Shown here piece after piece: positions 1-11,141 of a stretch of 64,000 bases of DNA. The translations under genes and the position numbers were made by a program. Numbering within the stretch: the stretch's first letter is position 1; the number at the start of each line of letters is the position of its first letter. The notes under the pieces were generated by a model that did not search any database, was not told where the DNA came from, and saw nothing but the letters and a program-made list of their open reading frames with translations. The DNA is from Heterotrichella gracilis. Its lineage: Eukaryota; Sar; Xanthophyceae; Tribonematales; Xanthonemataceae. The stretch is taken from contig JAULBX010029821.1 in NCBI GenBank assembly GCA_032358255.1, positions 62,001 through 126,000 on the forward strand, given 5' to 3'.

Positions 1-253
1 CTTTCAACATCCCGCATGGTTTCTGCATTGTAGATTGCGCCGTTAAGGGCCCATAGCCCTTTCCAAGCAGATGAATGTATTGGTTAATTAGCTAGTTGCA
101 TGTGTGCGTGCTGCTTTTAAAACCACAAGTTCCATCCGTATGTGGTGCGTGCCCCTGCACTACTTGGCCACCGATGCCCCTAAAACCTGATCTCCTGTCC
201 CTAAACCCAGCCCTGAAACCCTGCTCTCTAGTCCCTAAACCCCACGTGTGCAG

Positions 254-3107
254 GGCGTGCCCCCTGCCCTGGTTGGCCGCCAGTACGGCGAGGTGCGCCA
301 CCTGCTCAAGGGGGGGTCCATGTGCGGCCACGTATGCGGCCAGGCGGGCAAGGTCACGCTCAACCCTGCGGAAACCCTAGAGCTGCGCCTGGGAGACTAC
401 CTGGCCTACCTGGCAAATGACCAGCATTTCGACCTGGAGGAGGTGCGCATGTGGTGACCATTGCAGGCATAAACATGCATCCATTGCAGGCATAAGCATG
501 CAATCCCTGTTCATTACTTTAGTAAGATTTGCTGTGGAATGAACACCCCAACAGTGAGCATTGCATCAGGCGCGCCAGCATGTTGCAGGGTAACTTACCT
601 GGATACGCACTGTAGAAATGCTGGAATACCTGAAACAATGTGTACAGTAGAGATAAACAATATGATCCCTCATCATGTCTCAAACCTTCACAAGCCTCAT
701 TTCGCCCTCCAGATCCCCACCCAGACCTACCAGCCCCCCACCTACTTCTCCGTCCCCCACTCCACGCCCCCCCAGAACATCATAGTGGCCATGACGCATG
801 GGGACTCAGCCAAGATCATATCATCGGTTCAGGTAAAGGGCCAGAGGTTACAGATTGCCGATGCCCTCCTTTCTTATTGCCTCCTCTCCGCTGCATGAAT
901 AATTACCCTGGCCAGGGCAACCTGTGCGCATTGTCAAGGAAAGGCTGCAAAACTAGTTAATTCTTCTGTTACAATTTACTTTATCTATGGCTTTATTTAT
1001 TCATTTGCTCCCCTCCAGGACTTTGCGCCCCCTGGGAGCCATGTGACCATCATTGGGGAAACCCAGCCGGAGGGTTTTGTGAAGCGGGCGGGCAACGTGA
1101 CGCTCAGGTTTGTCCAGGGCAAGGTACTGGACAGGAAGACCCTACTGCAGGTGAGCAGGGTTTTGTAGCAGTTGTGCATGGCGCAGAACCATTCATGCAG
1201 CTAACCATTCCCAGGAATAAATGTACTTGGACCTGCACGCACAATCACGTGCCAAGAGAGGCCCCACCTTTGCAGGCCGGCATCGCCACGTGCTTTACCA
1301 TGGCCCAAATCCTGAAACCCTGCGTTGCCAGAAAGGCTACATGTGACACCATTGCCCCAACCCTAAAACCCTGACATTCTAACCTGCAAGCCGGCATCGC
1401 CACCTGCACCCCCATCGCCCTTGCCAATGACGCCGAGCCGATGCCCCAGCCTCACTGCTGCTGCCCATGCAATTCCTCCCCTGCTGCCCATGCAATTCCT
1501 CCCCTGCTGCCCATGCAATTCCTCCCCTGCTGCCCAGCACGCTGACATCATCCATGCCCCTACATAGCACATACTTCATGTGCAGCCCGGTGCATGCCAT
1601 CACACCTCACGCAAAAACCGCAGGCCGGCATCGCCACCTGCGACACCATTGCCCTGGCGTCTGACGCGGAGTCGTGCAGCGGCGCCGATGCGCACGTCAT
1701 CTCCTCCATGTTGCTGCTGCGGGACATGGTGCGGGTGCAGGGGCGGGAGCGGCCGCTCAACGTGGTGGCAACAATGAACAACCCAAGGAACTGCGAGGTG
1801 GGTGCAGGGTGCAGGGTCTAGGACCCAGGGTATACATTTAGCCCAAACAAGCAATTTGTTTTGACTTGTATACTTTCTGGCGCATATTAATCATGAGCTA
1901 TTTTAGGAAGTGGGAGGTGGGTGTGGCCACACCCATGCCAACCTGCATCAAGTAGGATGAAACAGTGTGGGACAGTGTGGGGGCGTACATGCAGCAGGCA
2001 TCTCTGTTGTTGGCATTGCCCGCCACATAGATGTAGGCATCCTCTGTCTCCTCCTCCAGTTGCCCTACATGAAACCCGTTTCTTACTTACAACCATGCCC
2101 TACATGAAAACCATATCCAGGGCTTACGTCCATGATCCCCCCCTCCAGATTGCGCAGCACGTTGCCTCCCACGCGCTGCAGCCCAGCTATGCTGTTAATT
2201 GCTTTTTCCGCCTACAAAGTCATGCTTCTCCACCATTCCACTGCAGGTTGCGCAGCACGTAGCCTCCCACGCACTGCTGCCCTGCGGTTCCCCCTCCCTT
2301 GCTGTCGACCTGCTGCTGCCCCACGAGCTTGTGAGCGGCCTCATGGTGCAGTGCGCGGTGCAGCCGCAGCTGGTGGGGCTGTTCACAAACCTGCTGGACC
2401 CAGAAGGTGAGCCCTATGGTAGGGTTTTGGTCAGTGGCGGGGGTGTTTCTCTTGGGTTTCTAGGTATCCCCACCACCCACTCCTGCCAAGGGTCCTGGTC
2501 GCCGGCCTCCACTCACACCATCCTTCCAGCCTCCCTCCCCACTTGTTGTTGTGTCCATTCGCTCCTTTCCCATCCTCACCTGCTTAAGAATTCTCCCAAC
2601 CTGTCCTCGCGCAGCCCCCACACTTTGCTGATGACATGTTAACCCGCTCCACCTCACGTGTTCACTCCCCTCCCCAGGTGCAGAACTGTACCTGCGCCCC
2701 CCTACAGCGCTGTCCATCCCCACCGCATCCCCGCAGCGATTTGACCAGGTGCGTGATATCTAGGAGAAATAGGGGACAGGAGGGGAACAGCGCTCTCTCG
2801 CTCTGCTAGCTGCTATTCATCACGCTCTCTTTTACTGTCAGGCGGCTGCCGCACAGTATCCAATAGTAATTTATGTACCGTATGTGAAAGTTGCATGAAA
2901 CAATGTATCATACCCGATTAAATCCATTTTTTCCATTGATTTACCTAATTTGATTTTGCCCAGGTGTGTGACCAGGCGTGGGCGCATGGTGAGACAGCGC
3001 TTGGCTACATCAGCGAAGGGGGCAGCGTGGTCATGGCGCCGGATGCGGGGCATGAGCGGGTGTACGCGCCTGGGGACCGAATCGTGGTGCTGGCCGAGGA
3101 GGCGTGA
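254..3107 (+). CDS. CASTOR/POLLUX-like ion channel, C-terminal part (5' end outside window)
   Basis: Exons: 254-442, 713-832, 1019-1150, 1624-1797, 2247-2406, 2678-2748, 2964-3107; all GT-AG, phases agree, 329 residues, stop TGA 3105-3107. The product matches the cytosolic/nucleoplasmic regulatory half of the CASTOR/POLLUX/DMI1 family: a Rossmann-like RCK segment with APPGSHVTIIGE, then the family block SGADAHVISSMLLLRDM, then LAVDLLLPHELVSGLM and the C-terminal GDRIVVLAEEA. In land plants these are nuclear-envelope cation channels needed for symbiotic calcium spiking. The pore and transmembrane helices must lie upstream of position 1, so ion selectivity cannot be judged. Two introns carry decayed copies of the following exon's start (see repeats). 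Canonical AATAAA motifs follow the stop near 3153 and 3179. The family assignment is firm; a symbiosis role in an alga is not implied. Confidence 0.85.
1276..1450 (+). repeat. Three decayed copies of the next exon's 5' edge inside an intron
   Basis: Within the intron 1151-1623 the start of the following exon (1624, GCCGGCATCGCCACCTGC) recurs at 1276 with an intact TTTGCAG acceptor, around 1331-1355 (GCTACATGTGACACCATTGC), and at 1390 with the acceptor CAG changed to CAA. The copy at 1390 stays alignable for about 45 nt. The copy at 1276 would read in frame to a stop at 1372-1374, so it is probably not a functional exon start. Confidence 0.8.
1458..1536. repeat. 23-bp tandem repeat, three full copies plus a partial one
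   Basis: The unit begins CTGCTGCCCATGCAATTCCT and ends CCC. Copies start at 1458, 1481 and 1504, and a truncated one starts at 1527. It lies in an intron of the CASTOR/POLLUX-like gene, just downstream of the decayed exon-edge copies. Confidence 0.9.
2149..2186 (+). repeat. Copy of exon 5' edge (real copy at 2247)
   Basis: ATTGCGCAGCACGTTGCCTC at 2149, preceded by an intact CCTCCAG acceptor, duplicates the start of the real exon at 2247 over about 36 nt. The copy is in the same reading frame and its differences are mostly at third codon positions, so the encoded IAQHVASHAL and VAQHVASHAL are nearly the same. The copy reads on to a stop and so is probably skipped. Confidence 0.8.
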
Positions 3108-4042
3108 TGCCATCAATGTCAGAAGTGGGGCTATCAGTGATCTTGAATGATAATAAAGCTATTTATTTGAAATTTTAAATAAAGTAATCCAACGCCCGAT
3201 GGTCATTGCGCCGGCGTATGGATGTCGTCCAAAGCCTGAGGCAGAGCATCTGGCAGATGCTATCACATGCCGCCGGGTTAAAAATTTGGTAATGATTCAA
3301 CACGTCGTGGACTCAGTCTGGGCCTAGTTGAATCTTACTCTATGTTCTGACACTTGTGTGGGAACTTGTCAAACGTGTGTGATGTGGTTTGCAATGCCTG
3401 ATCAGGCAGCATGAGCCATGCAGGCACTTGAAAGTGCCACCAGTACAGTCCATTGCACACGTCCCGGACCGCTTTCTCAGAGTTTGTGGTCCGCTTGAGC
3501 GGTTGAGCAGTCTGGATGCTTGACGATGCAGTAGATCTTGCAGAGAATAATGTAACAAACCGGCGGTTACCATACTGGCAATGGTAAAGGCCAGATGTGG
3601 GCAGTCCACAAGGAGCAATGTTTGTCAGCCGATGTACAAATTGCCTTGGTGCGACGAGGCACCTGCCCAGCATGCACAGCTACCAAGCAATGTAACCTGC
3701 ACCACGCGCATTGCTGGTGCTGCCCTGTCCCATCAAAACTATGCCGAATGCCTCCACCCTCAAGTAGTGACCCATCAAGTGATAAAAAATATGCATAAAA
3801 ATGCTGCTAGATCAGCAGTGTAACAACACGACTATCTGCTGCTGCTGCGTTCAACTCCAGGATAAGTATCCTGCTCCTCATTCAACTTCCTGCTAGGCCT
3901 GGTCTCCCGTGTACACCAACGGAACCAATCACTGGCCGGGTTTGATGATCCCCTGCCACAAACACCCCCTTGCGCGTCCAACCCATCACCTGCAGTCCGC
4001 GCGCGTGCCTCATCCCAAGCTCAGAGCCTGCGCCCAGGCGCC
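3108..4042. other. Convergent 3' flanks, no gene recognised
   Basis: Space between the stop of the CASTOR/POLLUX-like gene and the stop of the minus-strand tail-anchored protein gene. It holds AATAAA-type motifs near 3153 and 3179. An open frame of 112 codons exists on the minus strand (3335-3673), but its composition and lack of family resemblance suggest chance. Confidence 0.6.
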
Positions 4043-5764
4043 TCACGGCAGCGTGCTCTTGAAGAAGATGTAGATCATGGTGCCCATTGTGGACAGCAGC
4101 GCGAACAGGATGAGCAGGTTGCGGGGGTCGGTGAGGGCGCGCGCCCGCCGCTTCCGCCGCGACCGCCCCTCCCCGCCCGCCGCTTCCTTTGCGTCCCTGC
4201 CATTGGCCAAGTTGAGGTCAGATTGTGCAATATACACAATGCCGCTTTTGTGGAAGTATGTAGTGGGAGTGCTGCAAGGTGCATGCTGTGTAGCTCCCTG
4301 ATGTGGTGCCATACCTAATAAATGTACTAACTCCATGAAAACAAATCATTACAATTTTTTACTTATAAAAACTTTGTGCACGCGCCACATACATATGCAG
4401 CAACCACAGCGTTGTTGAATGACATATACAACAGCAATATGCATGCAATGTCAATCTGCCGTACTTTGTCGTGATTGGCAGCGTGGGCTGGAACACATTT
4501 GGCAGGAAGCGCTGCAAGGTGCGCCGCAGGAAAGTATTGCGCTTGATGTACTTGCTGTCAAAATCCGTGTCAAGGTCAAGCACCCCATTCTGGGCTGGCG
4601 TGATTTCCGTGTCTGCAGTTGCAAACTTGTGGCGATCCTGCAGAAATCATTGTAGATCGGCTGCTAATTACTGATTCAGCAGAAGTGGATGCGCCATTGA
4701 CAACCAGCAATGCCTTGCATGACACTTGCGCTAGTGCATAAATATTCATTTGCACTTGAAGTGAACAATCCATGACAGATTGAGGACCCATTCAGCGGGC
4801 TGTCGGGCAGTTGACAACACAACCCACCTGTGGTCGCGTGGAGATGTCGACAATGCCATTCGGTCCTCCTGCAGCATGCAGGTTGGCACTGTCAGTGCCT
4901 GGCATGCAAAAATTATGCTAGCAGTCCAATATGTCAACCAAATGCTGCCAGGCGGTGACTATTGCGGGATGCCAGGACTTGCACCCTAAACCCTAAACGA
5001 TGCACTGGCGGCGTTTGTGTACGTACCAGCAAGAGATGTGCTTGCCACCCCATTTGGTACGCCAACAGGGGCAGCTGGTGGCTCTGGTTTGCTCTGCAAC
5101 CAGTCACTGGAGTGAGAAATTCTACAGCAGATGTAGTACTACCATGTGCACAGCCTGCCTCCACTTACCTCTACGACATAGAACTCATCTATGTCTTCAA
5201 TCTGTTCCAAGGACGTGAGCCTCTCTCCACTCTGCAACGAGAGAGAGGACAATGAGCAAAGCCATGCCATTCTTCCACTTGCTGTGCCATCAGTGGTGGC
5301 TGAGCAGGTTGATCAATTGACAGCATGCCTTACCGATGCAAAGTAAATCCCGTCGATCCCCGATAGCTTCAACTTGTTTTGCACCTGTACAATGGTCACG
5401 TGAGTGCCAATAGGTATCCAAGCCGGGTAAATAAACAGTGCAAGTTTCTTGTGACTCACCTGTGACACAAATTGCTCCCAACTTGACCCGTCTGGCACTG
5501 ACACTGCTACCTTCCTGCGGTATGGCATTGCCTGTGAGAACTGCTAAGCACAGCAGCAAGCTGCACAAGGTTGCAAGAGATGTACTCACCTTCGTATCTT
5601 TGAGTCCTTTAGGTAAACAAGTACAAGCCTGGAGGCATCCTGCAGCAGTGACACTGTCAGCACCTGAGGGGCATGCACTGGTGTCCTGTACAGGGTGTGA
5701 CCACGACAGTGGAGCGCACCATATCCTGCTGCGTGATCCCTATGCCTCGGGATGCTGCTGCCAT
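4043..5764 (-). CDS. Uncharacterised C-tail-anchored protein, 232 aa
   Basis: Exons (high to low): 5764-5720, 5639-5590, 5514-5460, 5384-5334, 5231-5169, 5093-5027, 4868-4828, 4637-4465, 4196-4043; phases agree throughout. The start (MAAASRGIGITQQDM) is the best in-phase ATG and the least certain part. Residues about 15-88 form a compact beta-rich stretch (LVLVYLKDSKIR, VAVSVPDGSSWEQFV, LEQIEDIDEFYVVE) that could be a ubiquitin-like or PB1-like fold; that is inference. Next come a Pro/Ala linker and a conserved-looking basic/acidic stretch with LDLDTDFDSKYIKRNT. A very basic patch (RSRRKRRARA) then precedes a single C-terminal hydrophobic helix (LLILFALLSTMGTMIYIFF) ending FKSTLP. This is the topology of a tail-anchored ER or outer-membrane protein facing the cytosol. 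I do not recognise the family. Confidence 0.65.
4984..4999. repeat. Interstitial telomere-type motif in intron
   Basis: CCCTAAACCCTAAAC lies inside the intron 4869-5026 of the minus-strand tail-anchored protein gene, about 30-40 nt downstream of its donor site. Confidence 0.85.
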
Positions 5765-6450
5765 CCTGCCCCCAGCTGTACGTGGTCAGTGGTTGGGAGA
5801 GGGAACTGAGCCAAGGAGCCTATGCACTACCATGCATAGGGTGGTTCAAATAAGTTGCGCAACAAGGTTACGTGTAAAAGGCTCGTCCCGATGCCTGAAC
5901 AAACGGAAATGTATTTCGCCACTGCTTCAAAGCATCACTGGGAAGGACACCCTGCAGGCTGTGCACCACTGGCTGATACTGTACCGTATACGATGTGGGT
6001 GGGTGGTGCCAACAGCTTTCAGTATCGGCGATGGGGAACCAGCAGCAAGCAATAAACGGGTAGATCTGCAATAGTTGGCGAGGCTTGCTAGTTTTTGGTG
6101 TGACACTGAGAACTGCAGCAGTATACGTAGCTCCGGCATGCATTTATATGACCCTTCATTTTGCCTCCATGGCCCGCTGCTGGCAGTGCCTGGCATCCAA
6201 ACTGCTGGGCCAGTGCATATTCACAAGCCTCCTCGCAAGCACTTGTAGTTCAACCTTATAAAGGTTCGGATTTCGCGTTGCGCAGTGATAATCTGGTTTG
6301 GCTTAACGCGCGTCCTTGGTGGTTCGTGTTACCATCGTTTGCCCACTGCAACAGGTGGCTTGCCCAGTTTGCAACTTTGCTTAGGAGCGTACTGCAAGTT
6401 AGCGAGAACTTGTGTTTCAGCGGGGACTGCCTCTGTGGCAAGTGGAGCTG
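5765..6450. promoter_or_regulatory. Presumed bidirectional promoter region
   Basis: Lies between the divergent starts of the tail-anchored protein gene (minus) and the 131-aa protein gene (plus). I see no convincing TATA box or other named element. The assignment rests only on gene orientation. Confidence 0.4.
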
Positions 6451-7359
6451 ATGGCCAAGGTGTTGCAGACAGTGGGCAACTTGTTGTCCAAACTGGGCAT
6501 CAAGCCACCATGGAGGGTAGGGTTCTAACTCACCGTTTTGCAAGCCAGTGCTTACTGCTGGCTGGGACCCTGCGGGTGGCACAGAAAGCTGCTTCAAGTG
6601 GTTCCTCTCGACGTACTGAAACACTTTATGGCCTGCCCATGTCGCAGATTTCAGGCCCTGCTGCTTCAGCTGAGTTCTTGAACTCCCTATCTCCTGCCAC
6701 AGAATACCGGAAACATGCGCCAGCGTACGTGCAAATATTAACGCTCTGTGCGTTCTGCGTGTGCTGTGTGTGTCTTGCTAGAGGTTTTAGAACAATTGGC
6801 TTCTAGGACGCCCATTGTACTGTGGCTGGTGGGGGTGAGACATCTGCTGTACATATGCATGCAGGTCCCCACCTGTACGGGCAATCATCCCCCAGGCAGA
6901 TCCTGACAAGGTCTACGACATCAAGTACTATGGTATGTCTCATATCTGCTTGCGCTTGGAGACATTCAACATCCCTGCGAGCTCCCACACCCCACATGGC
7001 TGCATGCTGAGGTGCAACTTGCCACTGCAGTTCGTGACACGCGCCGCGAAGGAATGCTGGTTGGTGGGACCAACAAGAAGCACATGGTGAAGACCCAGTT
7101 TGACCCCAAAGCAAAGATTGAAGCCTTGGAGGTACTGTTTCCTGTCGCACATGCCTGCATTTGCAGCAGCTGCCATAGTTGGGGGTTGGTGCGGTACTGC
7201 TTGTCCCAGGTGGCCTGTGTATGCTTATGTGATTGTGACCACCATGTCTTGCCTGACTGTTGTTTCTGTTTGCAGGGGTTGCCGCCTACACCTGGCCAGC
7301 CATATCAATGGTCAAAATACAAGGACTTGCTGGACTATGATAACAATGGATACACTTGA
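6451..7359 (+). CDS. Small conserved-looking protein, 131 aa, function not recognised
   Basis: Exons: 6451-6516, 6648-6724, 6865-6932, 7031-7131, 7276-7359; phases agree and give 131 residues. The N-terminus (MAKVLQTVGNLLSKLGIKPP) is amphipathic and could be a mitochondrial targeting helix. The core has EYRKHAPA, VYDIKYYVRDTRREG and LVGGTNKKHMVKTQFDP; the end is rich in Tyr, Asp and Asn (YKDLLDYDNNGYT). No transmembrane helix is visible. The size, basic charge and motif style recall the small soluble accessory subunits of plant mitochondrial complex I, but I cannot name one, so this is only a lead. It shares a presumed promoter with the tail-anchored protein gene and is convergent with the thioredoxin reductase gene. 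Confidence 0.7.
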
Positions 7360-8162
7360 AACCTCCGGCACATTGCAAAGTGCTGGGCAACTGACGCGCT
7401 TTGGACGGACCTGCAGAGTAATATTGTCTGACATTTTGGATCCTGTGGTATTTGATGAACCAAGGGGTCTCTTTTTGAAGGCTGTGGCCATCCGCGTTTG
7501 CAGCCGTGCAGCGGGAATCGGCCAGAATACAGCCAAATTCACTTTGTAGACCACAAGCAGCCTACAGGAGTAGGTTATAGGCCATAAACAATCAGCTTCA
7601 TGGAGGTTGTCTGCAGTAGGTGTGCGGGTGTATCTTACACTAATTCTGCCAACAAAGTGATTCATGTTTTCAGCCCCAGTTGACAGCGACAGTTGTATTG
7701 ATTGATATACTACGTTCTGATATCAATAGGGGCCAATGCCACAAAAACTGTGATCATGATGAGCACTGTAACTATCCAGGCTATCTATTGCGCTAGGCTT
7801 GGACTACTGAACACTGGGGCACCTTGGCCACAGCAATGGTCATAGTGGCAATAAATGGCCTGCCTTGAACCACACCGCAACATCACGACTTGCGAATGAC
7901 AATAGTAAAGCAGACAGAGGAAAGCACTTCATGCGAAGGCAAAGAATGTGGTGGTCTGTGAAAGGTGCACGTTTAAACAGTAGCACTTGTCCACATGTGG
8001 CGACTGGACAATGCACATGGCAAAGAACGCCCACGACGGGCAGTCCAAAAATTGCAGAGAAGCAAGTAATAATTAATTCAGCTGCCTTGAAACAAGTTGC
8101 TACAGTTTGCTCATGGCGGTCAGCTGTCCCATTTTGTCATGCCCTTCCCAACCCCTTGTGGT
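7360..8162. other. Convergent 3' flanks, no gene recognised
   Basis: Between the stops of the 131-aa protein gene (plus) and the thioredoxin reductase gene (minus). A TGTAA motif, the usual green-algal polyadenylation signal, occurs near 7767 on the plus strand. No coding-like frame was found. Confidence 0.5.
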
Positions 8163-9320
8163 TCACCAGCCATGTGCGCCATCATTGAGGTCGATCACGT
8201 TGTCAACGATGTCATGGCTGGACAGGAAGTGCTCTGCTTCCAAGGCAGACATGCAGCCTGCACAGTGGCACATGGGAAAGGGGGTGAAGGCATGGCAGCA
8301 AACCAACAAAGCGCAACAGACTGCATGGTGCAATGCGATATCCCCTCATGGCCAGCGGGCACCAAGACAACAACAACCACATGCAGGGCACTGACCTGTC
8401 CCAGCAGCAGTGATTGCTTGCCGCCACTTCTTGTCCTGCACGTCTCCACAGGCAAACACCCCCTCCACGCTCGTCTCTGTGCAGTCTGGCTTGGTCACGA
8501 TGTAGCCAGTGTCATCCAGCTCCAGCTGCCCAGCAAGGAACTTGGTGGCAGGCTCGTGGCCAATGGCAAAGAACAGCCCAGTGACCTCCAGCTCTGACAC
8601 CTCTCCAGTCTTGGTGGACTTGAGCTTGAGGCCCTTGAGCTTGCCCTTCTCATCGCCATAGGCTTCAACCGGCACAGTGTTCCAGAGGATCTCAATCTTG
8701 GGGTTGTCCATAGCCCGCTTCTGCATGATCTTGCTGGCACGCAGGGCGTCGCGCCGCACCAAGACGTACACCTTGGACCCGTACTTGGTCAGGAAGGTTG
8801 CCTCCTCCATAGCTGAGTCGCCACCACCCACAACTGCGATGGGCTTGTTCCTGAACATGGGAGCCGCACCATCGCACACCGCGCAGGCTGAGATCCCCCT
8901 GTTCCAGTACCCGCCGTCCTCTCCTGACCCTGGGAACTCCATCCGCTTCGCCACTGCTCCCGTGGATATGATAACGGTGTCTGCTATGCACACCTTTTCT
9001 TCTGTGTAGAGCTTGAATGGGCGCTGCGACAGGTCCACTCTGTCCACGGTTTCTGTGAATATCTTGGTCCCGAACCGGGCACTCTGAGCCCGCATCTTGT
9101 CCATGAGCTCAGCCCCCAGGATGCCCTCTGGGAACCCAGGGAAGTTTTCCACATCTGTGGTTGTGGTCAGCTGGCCACCAGCCGCGATGCCATTCGCCAG
9201 CCACCCCTCGAACAACACAGGACCCAGCTCCGCACGAGCGCAGTAGATGGCTGCGGTGTGAGCAGACGGGCCTGATCCAATGATAGCCACCTTTGTCCTG
9301 ACCTCCTCGAGCGTTGCCAT
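8163..9320 (-). CDS. NADPH-dependent thioredoxin reductase (NTR), 339 aa
   Basis: Two exons, 9320-8396 and 8257-8163, joined G|GC. The enzyme is a FAD/NADPH flavoprotein that reduces thioredoxin disulfides. Visible motifs: FAD-binding GSGPSA (residues 15-20), the redox-active CAVC (146-149), NADPH-binding GGGDSA (165-170) followed by YVLVRR, and the FAD-binding FACGDVQD near the C-terminus. The protein ends a few residues after [15 protein letters not shown] and has no C-terminal thioredoxin domain, so it is an NTRA/B-type, not the plastid NTRC fusion. The ATG at 9320 (MATLEEV) gives an untargeted protein. The frame stays open upstream without another ATG until a stop, so a targeted form would need a non-ATG start or an upstream exon. 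Length is normal for the low-molecular-weight NTR family. Confidence 0.95.
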
Positions 9321-10020
9321 CGTGCAGGCTGTCCTCTGCAACAAAGCTTTCAAACCAGAGGATGCTGCAAGGGCCCTGACAACTGTTCGCTTCAGCTTGG
9401 CAATATACGCAGGGAACGAAGAGCACGCACTTGCAGGTCAATTCAACAACCACCAAACAAGAACTCAATTGAGTGGAAGGCTGTGCAAAGTCCACTGCCA
9501 GTCGATGCCCTTTTGAACCCAGGAGTTTTGCCCACGATGGCCATCAGGGGGGAAATCAGGGGAGGTCACAACCGGTTAGGAGGTCAAAAAATCCATGTTC
9601 ATAAAACCAGGAACTGTTCGTTGCTCAGACGTCTTTCGTCAGCCACGATCGTCATCTTTAGAGATACATCTGTCGTGCTGCTCTCCTTGTCAGTTGAGGA
9701 TCCTGTAGCCAGGTAAGGACCTAGGTGGCCATGCCACACACCCCTCAATGCGAATGCCGTTGAATGCCGTAAACCAGTTTGAGAGCTCTCTCTGTTGTGT
9801 GCCGACTACCGTTCTGAAACTCTGTTTGTAAACACCAATGTAAATTCCAACGGCTTTGCGTTTTTTGTCACCTGCGTGAGATCACGTCAGCATCTTGTTT
9901 ACTAAACCTCTCACTCTGTCGGTGACAAAGCATTGCAACCTTTTGCCTCGCCAATTGTCCAACCTTTCCTAGCCAGGTGAGAGCTAGCAACCGTCCAAGC
10001 TCCAAGTTCCCTACTCTGCA
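9321..10020. promoter_or_regulatory. Presumed bidirectional promoter region
   Basis: Separates the divergent thioredoxin reductase and 233-aa protein genes. It contains a short direct repeat (GAATGCCGTTGAATGCCGTA, near 9750). No named regulatory element is recognised. Confidence 0.4.
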
Positions 10021-11141
10021 ATGGCGGATATCCGTGCTGCCGAGCACTTCATGAAGGGCCTGCGTGGCGAGGGGCCATCCTTCCCCAAGCGAGTGGTCCC
10101 GCCATCCAGGTAAAACTATTTTGAACCTGTCCGTTGCAGATCCACCTAGGTTTTGTCCTTGTCCTAAGAAATCATTCTCTTAAGATATAACGTTGTGCAA
10201 TTTTGGCTGTCTGACCGCTGTGCTGTAGCCCTGTGTGGCAACATGCTTGTGCAGAATCCGTGACCAGTTTTGTGACCACACTGCAGGAAGTCGTTCCCTG
10301 GTTCACCACCTCCGATGAGTCTGAAGGAGCAGGGCAAGCTGGATGTGTCAGCTTCAGCCATTGACGTCGTGCCGAAGACTTCCACGGAGGCAACTTTGAG
10401 CTCCCCAGCAGGCCAGGCACAGCTCGCTGCGAAGCCATGGGACAACGGAGCCTTTGGTGTAAGTTCTTTGGGGCATGCTGTCCACTGGTTGGTACAGTTG
10501 TTGTTGCTTGTTCAATTTAACGAGAACACATTGCAACCACTCTGGTGTGTTTTGGTTTTCCAAGCCACTGGCTGAATGCTTCACCCGTTCAAGTGCTGTG
10601 CTCAAATGCGTTGCACTGCCCCTTTGAACTAGCTCTACCATCTCACCCCTGCAACGCACCAGTGGAGTAAATGCAGCTAACACCCTTTGCTTCCTTGCAG
10701 GCTCTTCCCAAGTCTGGCCTGCCTCCCAGAGGTCAGCAAGCCACAGTGGAGTTTGACGCAAAAGTCATGGCCTGGTTGCGCACCTTTGCTCCCAGCGCAC
10801 AGAACAACAAGGCTGGCCGCAGCGCTCCCGCGGTCCAGGTGCAGCCAGACCTGCTTCCTTCCTTGGCCGAAGCTTTGATCGCTGTTGAAGGCAACAAGCA
10901 TCAGGTGGTGCTGGTGACAGCAGACCAAGATCAAGGCGTGGTCATCACCACAACAGACAGGCGAGCAATACGGCAGGCAGAAGTGCGGCGCAGGACTGTG
11001 GCATTGCAGCAGAATGGTGAGAACACTGACAGCACCATGCCAGCACAACCAGACATCAACAAGTCAGAAGAAGAACTTCCAAAGAAGAAGAGGGGCATGC
11101 GCGCGCTGTTTGGTTGCTTTGGAGGGAAGACAAAGGAGTGA
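10021..11141 (+). CDS. Unrecognised soluble protein, 233 aa, disordered N-terminus and basic C-terminus
   Basis: Exons: 10021-10109, 10287-10458, 10701-11141; the total is 702 nt. The first about 85 residues are rich in Pro, Ser, Ala and Lys and look disordered (FPKRVVPPSR, SFPGSPPPMSL). A middle region of about 90 residues seems folded: VEFDAKVMAWLRTFAP, LPSLAEALIAVEGNKHQVVL and DQDQGVVITTTDRRAIRQAE. The tail is acidic, then very basic (KSEEELPKKKRGMRALF), and ends GCFGGKTKE, whose cysteine beside a polybasic patch could be a lipidation or membrane-association site. No family is recognised. The gene is divergent from NTR and convergent with the EF-hand gene. Confidence 0.75.

Noticed and set aside
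3335-3673. 112-codon open frame on the minus strand in a convergent spacer
   Set aside because: No family resemblance, no splice-phase partner, and it sits where two 3' ends meet.
6451-7359. Assignment of the 131-aa protein to the ESSS/NDUFB11 complex I subunit
   Set aside because: That subunit has a transmembrane helix and none is visible here; only a general resemblance to small complex I accessory proteins remains.
9321-9353. Upstream extension of the thioredoxin reductase with a TTG start
   Set aside because: The ATG at 9320 gives the usual cytosolic NTR start; the extension has no ATG before a stop. It could still be an alternative targeted form.
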